A DNA stretch of 64,000 nt from Aquilaria yunnanensis (Eukaryota > Streptophyta > Magnoliopsida > Malvales > Thymelaeaceae). How positions within the stretch are numbered: the stretch's first letter is position 1; each line of letters opens with the position of its first letter. A program made the position numbers and the translations under genes. The stretch covers positions 85,872,001 to 85,936,000 of the forward strand of contig CM077597.1 in assembly GCA_039654915.1 (NCBI GenBank), read 5' to 3'. This document shows, one piece after another, positions 19,853 to 31,184 of this stretch. The notes below the pieces were generated by a model. The model was not told the origin of the DNA, made no database searches, and saw only the letters and a list, made by a program, of their open reading frames with translations.

Positions 19853-20749
19853 CTAGCAACTTGGACTTGGTTTTGCTTGATGAGGCGGCAATGGATTGTG
19901 GGTGACATTTGGCTCATCGGAAAAGTCCAACCACTTTGACTCGATTAATTGTTGAACTATGCGCTTCAATGCCATGTAGTTTTCCAAGCCATGGCCTGGA
20001 ACACCATCATGATATGGGCAGGTAATGTTAGGGTCATACCACCTTGGATATGGGGGTTTGAATGGCTTTGTAGGAATTGGACGGATAAATTGTCTTTCGA
20101 TGAGTTTTGGGTATAACTCAGTATAAGTCATGGAAATTGGTGTGAAAACTTCTCTTGGTCTTGGTGCAGGTACTGGAGGAGTAGGAGCAGGTGGCCATGA
20201 CTGATTAGGTCTGTTAAAAGGATAATTGTTGGGCCTATTGGAAGGATAATCATTGGGCCTATTTGGAGGATAATTATTGGGCCTATTCAGAGGATAATCA
20301 TTGGGCCTATTTGGAAGGTAATTATCGGGCCCATTGGCAAAATAGGATAGGCGAGGTCCGATAGCCACAGTATCCACGAGGGGAATCCTTCTTCCGTGTC
20401 CTATTTGTTGTACTTCGTCATCTTTTCTTCTGGATGGTCCTCCTCTTTTCATAGGATTATTAAAGGATTCAGCAATATTCCCAGTCCTAATCTCATGCTC
20501 GATTCTTTCTCCAGACATGACAATGTTAGAAAAATTAGTTACCGAATTGCCAATGAGTTCGTCATAATATAGGTACTTCAGTGTCTGGACAAACAAAGTG
20601 ACCATTTCTCTTTCTGTCATGGGTGGCTGAACTTGTGCTTCTTGAATTGCTTTCGCCTTGATTAGCTCGATCAATTTTCTCATTTGTTCGGCCATACTTT
20701 CTATCTTGGACTCTATCTTTATGAGACGTCCTTCGATTTGTTCTGCCAT
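19853..20749 (-). CDS. Tat/Ogre-type Gag, shortened, core region missing
   Basis: The 298 residues begin MAEQIEGRLIKIESKIESMA, a coiled-coil-like start. They then run straight into the Tat Gag segment VQPPMTEREMVTLFVQTL and TNFSNIVMSGERIEHEIRTG. A PNRPNDYP-type repeat (about residues 140-175), a Pro-rich linker, FTPISMTYTELYPKLIE and the segment PPYPRWYDPNITCPYHDGVP follow. In known Tat Gag proteins the capsid-like core lies before the QPPM segment; here it is absent, so an internal deletion is likely. The CxYHxGxxGHxxEx(C) knuckle has Tyr for the last Cys (GLENYMALK). The frame also stays open upstream of this ATG, so the start is uncertain. Confidence 0.75.
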   Translation of the reverse strand: MAEQIEGRLIKIESKIESMAEQMRKLIELIKAKAIQEAQVQPPMTEREMVTLFVQTLKYLYYDELIGNSVTNFSNIVMSGERIEHEIRTGNIAESFNNPMKRGGPSRRKDDEVQQIGHGRRIPLVDTVAIGPRLSYFANGPDNYLPNRPNDYPLNRPNNYPPNRPNDYPSNRPNNYPFNRPNQSWPPAPTPPVPAPRPREVFTPISMTYTELYPKLIERQFIRPIPTKPFKPPYPRWYDPNITCPYHDGVPGHGLENYMALKRIVQQLIESKWLDFSDEPNVTHNPLPPHQAKPSPSC

Positions 20750-20824
20750 TAATCTTATTTGGAGCCGAGTTGAATATCGGTGTCGAGGTCCAATTTTATC
20801 CCTTTTAAAAGTAAGGTATATTTT

Positions 20825-21070
20825 ATTAGATCCTATGTGTATGTGATTGATGCAATGGATGCATGTAGGAAAAATGAGATTATGTTTTTATCAGACTTTG
20901 TATACACGTGATTAATGTAATGGATGTATGCAATGAGATTATGTTTTTATCAGACTTTATATGCACGTGATTAATGTAAGTGATTAATGTAATGGATGTA
21001 TGCAATGAGATTATGTTTTTATCAGACTTTATATGCACGTGATTAATGTAATGGATGTATGCGATGAGTG
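20825..21070. repeat. Tandem repeat, about 60-bp unit, in leader
   Basis: Three to four units contain 'gattatgtttttatcagactt' and 'cacgtgattaatgtaatgg' followed by 'atgtatgc'. They lie between the PBS-side leader and gag and carry a repeated G-box-like CACGTG. Confidence 0.8.
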
Positions 21071-21436
21071 AATTTGATTATCCACTATCGTGGAACTTCA
21101 AGACTTTTAGTTGTTATTAAAAAGACCAAAAAGTTAGCATAGTTTGATGCGTGGTTTTGATGCATGAAGAATATTTGCACAAAACAGAAGTATAACAAAA
21201 GAAAGATAAGTTTATTAATAACTCAAATAGCAATTAACAACTCATGAACTATTATGGAAAAATGAGTTAAAACCATAAATACGAAAATAAAAGTGTAGAG
21301 CAACAACACAGCATAACAAGGATATGCTTATGGCGTTGGTAAATGGGAGGAATACTATGGTCAGTTCTATGGTTAAGTGGGGAGTTCTATATGCATAAGG
21401 TGGCTTATTAAAAAGGCAAGGGATAGTTCCCGAATC

Positions 21437-21459
21437 CCGTCACTAAATTATAGTGACGG
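21437..21459 (-). other. Conserved leader hairpin
   Basis: A 9-bp perfect stem CCGTCACTA/TAGTGACGG with a 5-nt loop is kept from 413-435 of the other Tat-like copy, with only a loop base changed. It lies about 340 nt downstream of the PBS on the sense strand, where dimerisation or packaging signals are expected. Confidence 0.5.
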
Positions 21460-21798
21460 CCCGATTCCTTACCCTCTAGGGTTTATGTAAGGAATGGATT
21501 AATTCGAGTCGTAGCTTTTCGTGGGCCCATGCAGAGACTAACCGTCTCAGGAGGCAATACACTACTTTGCTACTTTGAAACCGGTGAAGGCTTAGAGACC
21601 ATGGCCTCACAAGGACAACAACACCAATTCCGCTTAGAAAAAACGTGTTCGATTTCGAGGAAGCTCGGGTATAGAGCTTCATGTCGTGAATGCATAATGC
21701 ATGTTTTCGCTAAGTAAATATAGCATATAAAAATCCACATAAAAAGAAGCAAAGCAAAACAAAACAAATCAAGTTTTAGGCTCGACTCACTAACCGTG

Positions 21799-21816
21799 TC
21801 CCCAGTGGAGTCGCCA
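21799..21816 (-). promoter_or_regulatory. Primer binding site of central Tat-like element
   Basis: The minus strand reads TGGCGACTCCACTGGGGA, separated from the LTR by GCT. It is identical to the site at 774-791. Confidence 0.8.
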
Positions 21817-21819
21817 AGC

Positions 21820-24055
21820 TGTGGCAACGTGCGGGTCTTTTTTTGGGAGTCGCCACCAATCAGTTTTCGCTCAGGTCGATTGGATACCTTAAAATATGGT
21901 CTGCGAGAGTTCGGGGATCGGGAGTACGGTTACGCTAAAACAATATTGTTATAGCGCCCAAAATTGGCACCTTAGTTGATTTTAATTTTGTCTTACTTTG
22001 CTTTTAAAAATTTTCAGTTAATTTAGATATTTTAACTGAATTAGTCGAAAATGTTGATTTTTGGTAATTAATTCGGGTAAAAATTTTATACTTCCGAACC
22101 ATGGACTCTGCCGAGTCATTTGGACACGGAATTTGGTGAAATTTTAAATAATTTAATCCATATCGTAAAATATGAATTTTTATCTTTTGTATTTATTTAA
22201 TTTATTTAATTAAAAAAAATTGATATTTTCCAAACCGTAGATCCTACCGGATCATCCGGATATGGAAATTATTTTTTATTAATTGTTTATTTAATGAATT
22301 TTAGTCATAATTTTTATTTTATTATTTTATTATTTTTCTTGAATTTTTAATTATTATTACTTTTAAAAAATATATTTAAAAAAAACAGAATTGATTTTTT
22401 GTTGTATTTTTAGAATTATTCAATTATAATTTTTTAATAATTTTAATAAAAGGTTAATGAAAAAAAATAAAAATTGATGTTTCAAAATAATGAAGATTTG
22501 AAATAATGACGGATGGGGATTTTTGTTTGAAAAATATTTTTTTTGATAGCCTTAAAAATGAAGAAAGTTAATTATTCACATAAAACTTCTTTTTTTTTTA
22601 ATTAATTATTATTTACTTATTGATTTTATTTATTATTAAATAAGTGAAATAAATTTTATCATAAAGTAAAATTTTGGCATAAAAGGAAAATTAAATAAAG
22701 TAAAGTAAAGGGGATTTTTTTTTTAGTTTAGACATCCATAAAAAAATGCATAAAATAACACATGTAAATAAATAAAGGGAAAACATATAAAGTAAATAAA
22801 GGAATATTAAAGAATAAATAAATAAAGTGGGGCTTTTTGACCTTCTACTTTTTTAAAAATTAAATAACATATTCAAATAAATAAATAAACAAATAAAAAG
22901 CACATAAAGTAAATAAAGGAAAGTTAAAGATCAATAAATAGTAAGCAAATAAATAAAGTGGGGCTTTTTTGGCCATCCACTAAAAATAAATAAATAGGAG
23001 GTATAACCTTCCATGAATTATAATAATAATAATAATAATAAAGATAATAAAAGTTAGTTGTTAGAATTAGTTGTTAATAACAATAATAATAACAATAATA
23101 AAAGTTAGTAAAGTTAGTTGGGTTAGTTGTTAACAATAATAACAATAAAAGTTAGTAAAGTTAGTAAATTGGTAAGTTAATAATAATAATAACAACAATA
23201 ATTAAAGGTTAGTAATAATAACAATAATAAACAAATAAAATGTAAAAGAGAGTTAGTAATTAGTTAATTCTGCAGAAATAAATAAAAGGTTAGTGACTAA
23301 AATGAATAAATATGAGAAGATGAAGGATAAAAAATGAGGTTGTACCTTTTGAAAATGAATTTTGAATTCCGGAGCAGAGGTGCGCGCGCGGGGGTGAAAA
23401 AAAAAAAAAAACAGTCAGAGAAGGTTTAGGTTTTCTGGAGAGGAAGAGAAGAGGGCCAGGGACCTAGGCTAATTTTTTCCTTTTTTTCAAAACGAAGCTC
23501 TAAGTTTTTTTTTCTTATTTTCTCTGTGTTCAGCACAAAATTTGGGGGGCTATTTATAGAGAAAATTTGGCTGAACTGTTGATGGATAAATTAATAAAAA
23601 ATTTCAAACTTATCTTTTAAATTGGTAAAATGACAATTTTAGTCCTTTACGTCTCTCAGCCTCTGGATAAGTTCCTGAAGCTTCTGATTTTGACAATTTT
23701 GTCGTTTTCTGTCAATTTGCGCCATAAACGTCGGCAGGCCCAAAATTTTATGTAACAAACTACCAAATGCTCCTGGAACTTTCAGAATTTGTCAATTTTT
23801 CCCGAAACTTCTTAATGTTGTCATTTTTACCTCAAACTTTTAAATTTTGCCATTTTTTGGAGTTTTCTTTTTTTCTTTCAAATACACACATATATCATTT
23901 TAAATCAAATCTTCACAAAAAAAATGTATTTTAAACTAATTTAAATTTTTAGTAATAATAATAAGAATAAAAATAATAATTTTTTTTTTATTTAATTTCT
24001 TTTATTTAATTTCTTTTAAAATTTTTTTATGGTCGGACGAAATTGGGTGTCAACA
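21820..24055 (-). repeat. 5' LTR of central Tat-like element
   Basis: The 2236-bp LTR is bounded as the 3' LTR is and followed by AGGTG at 24056-24060. Hairpins lie at 22092-22131 and 22227-22268 (in the latter one loop base differs from the 3' LTR). The second copy of the first hairpin type present in the 3' LTR is absent here. Confidence 0.92.
23550..23559 (-). promoter_or_regulatory. TATA box of the 5' LTR promoter
   Basis: The minus strand reads CTATAAATAG, followed by CCCCCCAAATTTTGTGCTG. Transcription would start near 23525, giving a U3 of about 530 bp and a long R/U5 of about 1.7 kb that includes the hairpins. Confidence 0.6.
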
Positions 24056-24060
24056 AGGTG
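24056..24060. repeat. Target-site duplication AGGTG (right)
   Basis: It is a perfect partner of 8733-8737. Confidence 0.9.
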
Positions 24061-25800
24061 AAAGAGGCCTTAGATCATTTGAGTGAGCTACAAAATAAAC
24101 TGTAGTAGGACAGAGGAAATCAAGGGCTGATTCTTGTTGAAAGAAAAGCTCATTTGTCATACTGGAAGCTCCTTAAAGTAGGGAAAAGTTAGTACAAGCA
24201 GAAATCTAAACTAAATTAGATGCACGAAGCTGATGCAAACACTAAATTTTTCCATGCCATGGCGCTTCAGTGAAGAACAAAGTCTAGAATATGGAATGTG
24301 GAGGATGTTTCAGGCAATTCCAGACTAGGCCATGAGCAAGTAGTGGCAGCTTTTATTGATTATTACCAGAAGTTATTGGGCTGGTTCTAATACCTAAGAA
24401 GAGTGATACTCAAAAGAGTCTCAGATTTCAGACCTATTATGTGTTGCAATGTAATATATAAATGTCTCACTAAAATTTTGCTTAATCGAATGAAACATAT
24501 CTGGGACCTAATTATTAACCCAGTTCAAGTAGCCATTATTCCTGGCAGGTCCATAATTGAGAATATTTTGCTGGGGATGAACTTTTGAATCATTATTTGA
24601 GAAAAATATTTCTCGAACATGTATGATCCAATTGGATATTAGCAAAGCCTATTATTCTATACATTGGCAGTTTCTTGAAGACTCTTTTCTTGCCCTTCAA
24701 TTTCCTAAAAAATTTTTGGATTTGGTTATGACATGTGTTACTACTCCCATGTTCTCCCTTTGTATTAATGGTTCTGTGGAAGGTTCCTTTAAAGGCAGAA
24801 AAGGCCTCTGCCAGGGAGACCCACTATCCCCCTACTTATTTGTGATTTGTATTTAAATGTTCTCTCAGTATCTGAAAACCATTCATAGAAAGGAAGGGAC
24901 TTTCATCCAAATGTCATCAGTGATCTCCTCTTGATGTGTAAAGGTGAACTTAGTTCTGTTAATGTCCTGTGGAATTATGTGTTGTAGTTTGTAGATATCT
25001 CTGGCCTTCGACCGAGTTAATAGAAGACTAAGAAATATTTCGGTGGTATGGATCAACATTTGAAAGATGAGATCTTGAGTAGGCTCAAATTTCTAGGAGG
25101 GTCAGATTCCTTTTAAATATTTGGGAGTCCCCATTAGTTCCTTCCGCCTTAAAGCCAATGAGCACGATGGTCTAATTGATAAAATAACTTCCAGAATTGA
25201 TGTTTATGGAGCAAAACATCTCTCTTATATAGGAAGATGGCAGTTGATCCAGTCTGTTCTATACAGTTTAATGGTGTACTATTTGTTAGTGTTTATTTTG
25301 CCGAATGGAGTTATTGAGAAAAGTGGAGGCTAAATGTAGGCTTTTTTTGTTTTTTGGTGTGGTGCACCTAATATTAAATCTAGGCTTGCACTAGCCTCGA
25401 GCAAAATTGTTGTACCTAAAAAAGAAAGTGGTCTGGGAGCTAAACAACTTCATGTGTGGAACCAATCTCTTCTGTTATGTATGCTTTAGGCGATATATAA
25501 AAGAAAGGATGTCTCATGGGTCCAATGGGTACATAGTTACCACTTAAAAGGCAAGGATCTTTGGGAAAAATAGAAGATTTCTATTGTTTCTTTTGTGGCA
25601 AAACCTTTTGAAAGTTAGAAATGCCTTCTGTCTAAAGTTGGGGTCAATGACCGCTGCTATGGCTAGCATGGATGTAGCTGCTAGTCCTAGTCATCTACAA
25701 ACACATGGATATGAGCTGCTGAGAATGAAATTGCCTTCTCAAGGTTGGTACAGGTTGTGCTGCGACTCGGTTTAGAAATAGCCTGCCTATAATAATCTTA
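24061..25800 (+). pseudogene. LINE ORF2 remnant, reverse transcriptase region (right half of split LINE)
   Basis: The sequence continues the LINE from 8737. Recognisable parts include ADANTKFFHAMAL, SDFRPIMCCNVIYKCLTKIL, then NPVQVAIIPGRSIIENIL, RT motif A (IQLDISKAYYSIHWQFLE) and motif B (GLCQGDPLSPYLFVICI). A C-terminal stretch from SRIDVYGAKHLSYIGRWQLI follows. The catalytic ADD box after motif B is missing, and many frameshifts and stops occur. The right end is not sharply defined; similarity fades near 25800. Confidence 0.75.
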
Positions 25801-26134
25801 CAAATCCAGACAAGATCACCTTTTGAAATTATCTCTATAGAAAGAACTAAACATAATAGTCTCTGGACAAGAAAGCTTAGCTCCCCAAATTTGCTTATTT
25901 ATGTGCTACTACCAGTTGTCTTCAGCCTTTCAGAGCACAAGCAAGATTTTTACGCCAATTTGACCAAGACAAAAGAATCTTTGAAGACCTATGCTAAATC
26001 CAAAAGGAAAGAATAACTTTGAACCTGGAACAAGATTTCGGCTGATCTGAATTGCTTGCCTTCAAAAACCAATTTATTTCGATGGATTTTTTTTCTATCT
26101 AAAGAGAATTGTAACACATGTTCTAAATTATATA
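25801..26134. other. No gene recognised
   Basis: This is AT-rich sequence between the LINE remnant and a MITE. It might include the decayed LINE tail. Confidence 0.4.
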
Positions 26135-26368
26135 CTCACTTTGTTTTATATTAATTGACCCATTTATCTTTTTTGACTAAAATTTGACTTGAACATGTTC
26201 ATATTAATGTGTATTGAAAAAAATTTCTTAAAAATGATATTTAGAAACTTTAATATTTAAAGTTTCATTTTCATATAAAATATTTATATTTTTATAACAA
26301 ATTTAAAAAAAAATTATAAATTAATTGCTGTGAATAGTAAAATAGTCAGATTTTGTAAAACAAAGAAG
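26135..26368. mobile_element. Stowaway/mariner-like MITE
   Basis: The 234-bp element has inverted ends (CTCACTTTG and CAAAGAAG) and TA on both sides. Inner parts ('gactaaaatttgacttgaa', 'atttagaaac', 'aaattataaattaatt') recur in the MITE at 40182-40392. Confidence 0.6.
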
Positions 26369-26459
26369 TATATAGTTTGAGATATAACCCATAAACTTTG
26401 ATTGCTTAAAATAATGGGTCTTCCATCAGGGTAAACAACTATTTTTGTAATCTCAATAT

Positions 26460-26815
26460 GTAATACCCTCATATCCCACATTGATGAATTGTGAAGGATA
26501 AGTGCTAGGGCCATGTAGGATATGGGGGTGAAACTCCCCCCTTATGTATCTAAGGTACTTGTATAGCCCCTGGCTAAGTAGCCTTTCAAATGCATATACA
26601 CACCCACCATGCTACACCATTGTGGTATCGGGTTGACTCTGATAACATCTATAACGACCCAAGTCCAGAATCGGCTAACAGAACATCTGCCAACATCACA
26701 TAGACTATCATTTATGAAAAGGATACACACTAAGTGTTTATATTCTGGAATTAGAGTCTATATATCCATAGAAGACTTCCCATAATTCACCTATATAGAA
26801 TATGGGGATGTTACA
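26460..26815 (-). mobile_element. Rearranged TRIM retroelement remnant
   Basis: On the minus strand a 166-bp LTR (26815-26650, TGTAACATCCCC to GGGTCGTTATA) is followed by a PBS-like GATGTTATCAGAGTCAAC and, at 26546-26533, the polypurine AAGGGGGGAGTTT. It is related to the TRIM at 31764-32293. Beyond the PPT the expected second LTR is replaced by a short head-to-head piece in which an LTR start appears on both strands, so this copy is rearranged. Confidence 0.6.
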
Positions 26816-26954
26816 CAATACATACACACACATATATATAGAACTAACTTTAACCCCTTTATTTTAAAAATTAGGATACATGCACTTTTACAACTAACTT
26901 AAGGCTAACTGGTGCTAAAGATGCTTTTGGGTTGAAGGGGCAGGTAATTTTGTT

Positions 26955-27290
26955 TGACAAAATACTAGAACGTGGAAATCGATTTTAATCTTGAGTGATC
27001 GAATTTGTCTTATCCAAGGCGTGAGGCATGAAACCGTTCGTCGTTGGGTGAGCGGCAACCGACTATTGCCTTCCAAGGGTCGTGCGTCACGGTTTCGTTT
27101 GTCTTTTGGGCAGCCAAACAAGGCTACATAAATGACCATGCAAACGTTGGATTTAACCAATTGTTTTGTCGTGAGTAGGCGACTAAATGGTTTATCCGTT
27201 AGTATCGATTAATTTATTGGTCGGTTTTTGCGACCGACGTACTGACAAGAGAGTTCGTATAAAACATTGGTTGCTTCAACCTATAACACA
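26955..27290. repeat. Unclassified dispersed repeat, longest copy
   Basis: The sequence beginning 'actagaacgtggaaatcgatt' and running through 'ggcgtgaggca', 'acggtttcgtttgtc', 'aaggctacataaa', 'ccaattgttttg' and 'ataaaacattggttgctt' recurs in parts at 30905-31115, 33990-34085 and 63930-64000. No terminal structure is visible. Confidence 0.6.
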
Positions 27291-27802
27291 ATTATGAGGA
27301 GAATATCTCTCTTATAACCATTCTCTTCTAAATTTTCAAGTATAAAAAAAATACAATCATTTAAATAAAAATTTTTTGAGTTAATTCTTAATAGTATATA
27401 TATAAATAAATATTACTTTGAGTAACCTTTAGTTTTAATTTGAGATAAGCTATCAAACTTTATTAATTTCCAAAATAAAGCATTTCTATAGTTACTAAAT
27501 ATGTACACTTTTTATTTAACTTTTGATTGAATAATTCTTTAAAACTATTTAAAAACTTCAAAAATGAATTTTGAAAGAGAAATATTACTATTACTTTTTC
27601 GGGTAAAATATAAAGATATTTAGTTAATTTTTTTGGAAAAAAAAAACTAAAGGGTTGTCTCCACTTTTCATGGTCGATTGCCTAGAAATATACTAATTCT
27701 AGTTTTTTTAGAATAAGATAATCAAAAGATATCAGAGTTCATAATTTAACATTTCAAACAAATAGAAAAAAAAGCATATTTTATTATGAAATTGACAATT
27801 AT
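27291..27802. other. AT-rich, no gene
   Basis: Nothing recognisable is present; it is the flank of the CACTA element. Confidence 0.5.
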
Positions 27803-29536
27803 CACTACTAAAAAGTCAACATTTATCAACGGGTGTTATCAATGGCCACTTGTTGGTATTGACTCGTTGGTAATCAATGCATTGGAAAGTTTTTACCAAT
27901 GACTTAAAACAAAGATGTTAGTAATTTCTAAGATGTAGCCGTTGGAAAATAGGCCGATGGTAATTGCCAACGGTCCAAGATCATATCTTTTTCACCAACT
28001 ATTTAACTTTTACCAATGGCTTAAACCATTGGTACTTACCAACGGTTTAAACCATTGGTATTTACTGATGGCTTTAGCTGTTCGTAAATTTACCTTGAAA
28101 TTTTTTTAAAAAAGGTAAAGCACTTTCCAATAAGTAGCCGTTAGAAACTATCATTTTAAGAAAAATAAAAAAATTAAAATACTTAATATTTAAATTATAC
28201 ATTATATTCACTAAAAATTATATTTAGTAAAATTATATAACTAAGATTTTACTATTAAATAAAAATTTAAAAAATATAGTAAAAATTAAAAAATATATAA
28301 TTTTACAAAAATAACTAAAAATTCGTAAAATTCAAAAAAATTATCTGAAATTCATAAAAACTTACCAAATTGAAAAGAAATTTAAAATTCACAAAAAAAT
28401 TGAAAAATTCATAATAAATTCAAAAATTAAAAAACTAAAAATACCAAAAAAATGAACTGAAAATTTTTCAAAATTTAAAAAATTAATGGAATTCATAAAA
28501 TTTTCCATGAAATTAATAAAAATTTCAAAATTCAAAAAATTTTCAGAAGTTACAAGAAATTCAAAAATCAAACACAAAATTAGCTAAACATTAAAAAAAT
28601 GAAAATGAAATAAAAAATCAAACACCTAGATCTACAAATTCAAACACCCAAATTTACAAAATCAACAAAAAATGAAAACTGAAATTAGTAAAGAGGCGAG
28701 GAGTCAGGGTGGTGAGGCGAGGCGCGGAGGTGAGGCTGTGAGGCGAGGCGTGGAGGGGAGAAGTCAAGGCGAGGCGAGGTGAGTTGGACGAAAGTCAGGC
28801 GACAGACCAAATGAGACACGAACTGAGGAGGACGGTGGATGGAGGGGAATGCAAACTGGGGAGATAGCAAGAAGGACGGCAGACAAAGGAGGGAGAAGAA
28901 CAGAGGACGGAAGAGACGGCGACAAGAATAAAAGGCGGAGGAGGGAGGAGAATGGCAGACGAAGGAGGGAGAATGCGAACGGAGAAGGGAGAACGGTGGA
29001 CGGAGAACCGTGAGGCTATGAAGGGATATGTATTATATATTTGTATATGGCATATAAATATATGATATATGCATTATATATTTGTATACAATATATATGT
29101 AATTATTATTATTATTATTATTATTATTATTGGTTCAAAATATACATATATATAATTATTAATATTATACATTATAATATATATGATACATAGATTACAA
29201 TATGATACATACATTACGAAAAACATGATACATCATATTTATAATTATATGATATATATATATATAATACATCATATATTGTTGTTGTTGTTATTATTAT
29301 TATTATACGTTAATATATATCATACATTAATATATTATTGTCATTATCATACATTTATGTGTATGATAATATATGTTTTAAATTTTAATTATTATTTATA
29401 AAAAATGTTTTAAAAATATTACTTTACTTTCTAAAATTTTAAAACTTTACTTTGTAAAATATATAATTTTATATATGATTATTAGCATTATACATTATAA
29501 TATTTATGATATATTTTAAATATATATTATATATTT

Positions 29537-29572
<36 letters not shown>

Positions 29573-29791
29573 GTATGATATATAACTGTTTCTAACGATC
29601 TGACGCGTTAATAATTTGTCCATTGAAAAATAGTTGATTTACCAACGCGTTGGATCGTTAGTAAATTACCAACATATTTGACTGTTGATAAATTGCAATT
29701 TTTTTTTACCACTAGTCTAATACATTGGTAATTACCAACAGTCAGACCATTGAAAGTTTGTCCACTAGAAAAACTAGTTTTTTTAGTAGTG
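27803..29791. mobile_element. Non-autonomous CACTA (En/Spm-type) transposon
   Basis: The ends are CACTACTAAAAA and its inverse (TTTTTTTAGTAGTG), flanked by the 3-bp duplication TAT (27800-27802 and 29792-29794). Subterminal repeats built on 'ccaatggtttaaaccattgg'-like units fill both ends, as in CACTA elements. The interior has AT-rich 'aaattcataaaa' stretches, a GA-rich block at about 28690-29010 and TTA/ATA microsatellites. No transposase frame is present. Confidence 0.85.
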
Positions 29792-29794
29792 TAT

Positions 29795-30016
29795 ATTAGG
29801 AACTAACATGGCTTATTTGAAACATTTGAGCTTATATTGGTTTATGAAGTTCAATAACTAAAATAGCCTTAGTCATAACTTGAGGACTAACTATGCTAAT
29901 TAAGTAAAATTGAAGAGTTAATATTGCATTTAAGCCAAGGTTTTAGGATACAAAAAAGAATGAGAAAAAAATAATTTGTGACGAGTGACTCATATTTTTA
30001 TTTCATGAAGATATTA
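29795..30016. other. AT-rich, no gene
   Basis: No feature was recognised in this short interval. Confidence 0.5.
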
Positions 30017-30313
30017 TTATATTTGCTTTTTTGCTAGATTTTTTAGTAGAACAGTTGCATCAATTAGGGGAGAATTATGCACATGATCCCCATTCCCTTG
30101 AATGCATGCTTCACTGCCCCCCATTTTTATAATCTTCCACCATATCTGAGGGGCGTTCACAGTCGACCCCAAGCTTCTGACAAATGACCAAACTAGTACC
30201 CCATTCCTATGCATTTTCAACATTTCCAAGGGTGACAGTACCCCCCACATAGTTCTGCCATTGTTCGTTTGCAAAGGCAGATCCACGTGGTAATTATGGG
30301 AGTCCATTTTCAA
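30017..30313 (-). CDS. Hypothetical 98-residue ORF, origin unknown
   Basis: This minus-strand frame starts at ATG 30313 and includes GRTMWGVLSPLEMLKMHRNG, VWSFVRSLGS and WWKIIKMGGSEACIQGNGDH. Its base composition is less AT-rich than its surroundings. I do not recognise a family. It may be a short exon or a remnant of a mobile-element protein. No promoter or splice evidence is visible. Confidence 0.25.
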   Translation of the reverse strand: MKMDSHNYHVDLPLQTNNGRTMWGVLSPLEMLKMHRNGVLVWSFVRSLGSTVNAPQIWWKIIKMGGSEACIQGNGDHVHNSPLIDATVLLKNLAKKQI

Positions 30314-30602
30314 AAGAAAAATATTAATAACATATATATAATTAAGTAATTAGACTCTTTAAATTTTTAATGGACCCCTATAATTTTTATAATATCTACT
30401 AGAAAAAAAATAGTAGTTCTCTTTTGCTTTAACAAATATAGAAAATAAATCAGTCTCTTATTTTCACTAACAATTAAGATAATGAAAAAAGTTCTACATT
30501 GGTTCTTCAACTTTCATTCATTTTCCTATCTAGGCCTAGAACTTCTTTCCCACTACTTGTCTTTAATTCAAAAGAAAAATTGTGAAACTAATTTGATAAA
30601 AG

Positions 30603-30649
<47 letters not shown>

Positions 30650-30904
30650 TAAAGTTATAAGGGTAAGAAAATTTTTATCTCTTAAATTATATATAACATA
30701 AATATTTCACCCATCTTCTTCATAGTTTATATATTTTTTTAGTAGTTCGACCAATGACAGAAAAAAAAATGATAAATTAGAGCTTTTTTCATATTTTCTT
30801 CTAATTTTGTTCATCTTTACATTATAGTATATGCGAACTTATAAGTTTCATTATTTAATATTTGAGTTTAATAATTATATATGTACTCGAACCCCTCTTT
30901 ATAA
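30314..30904. other. AT-rich intergenic with microsatellites
   Basis: An AT run followed by about seven 'atgt' units lies at about 30606-30650. No gene was found. Confidence 0.6.
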
Positions 30905-31115
30905 AAATCCCGGGTCCACCACTGTTCGTTTGTCGTTTCGGTGACAAGACAAGGCTACATAAACGACCATGATACTTTGGATTTCCCATAACCAATTGTT
31001 TTGTGTTAAGTAAGCACCTACATTGTTTCTCTATTAGTGCCGATCAATTTATTGGTCTGTTTTTAGTGATCCGCGCGCTGACAGAGAGTTTCATATAAAA
31101 CATTGGTTGCTTAGG
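30905..31115. repeat. Dispersed repeat, partial copy
   Basis: It matches the right half of 26955-27290 ('aaggctacataaa', 'ccaattgttttg', 'gatcaatttattggtc', 'cataaaacattggttgctt'). Confidence 0.6.
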
Positions 31116-31184
31116 TGAGTTGCTTATAAATGACTTGAAATTTATCTATCAACTAGTGAACAATGCTTTCTACTCCATTCTTCA

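Larger units (their letters stand above)
8738..24055 (-). mobile_element. Complete non-autonomous Tat/Ogre-like LTR retrotransposon with captured genes (15.3 kb)
   Basis: The two LTRs (8738-11020 and 21820-24055) are nearly identical and flanked by AGGTG on both sides. The PBS (21799-21816) and PPT (11021-11035) fix the minus-strand orientation. In sense order it carries leader, short tandem repeats, shortened gag (20749-19853), several tandem arrays, three tandem NABP-like frames, a LOG-like gene, a minisatellite array, PPT and 3' LTR. I find no protease, reverse transcriptase or integrase, so it must move with enzymes from a relative. Reading the LTRs side by side shows roughly 15 substitutions over 2.2 kb plus one 45-bp unit difference, so insertion was recent. 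Confidence 0.9.

Noticed and set aside
28389..28577. Phe/Asn-rich frame inside the first CACTA element
   Set aside because: It arises from AT-rich 'aaattcataaaa' repeats; it is not transposase.
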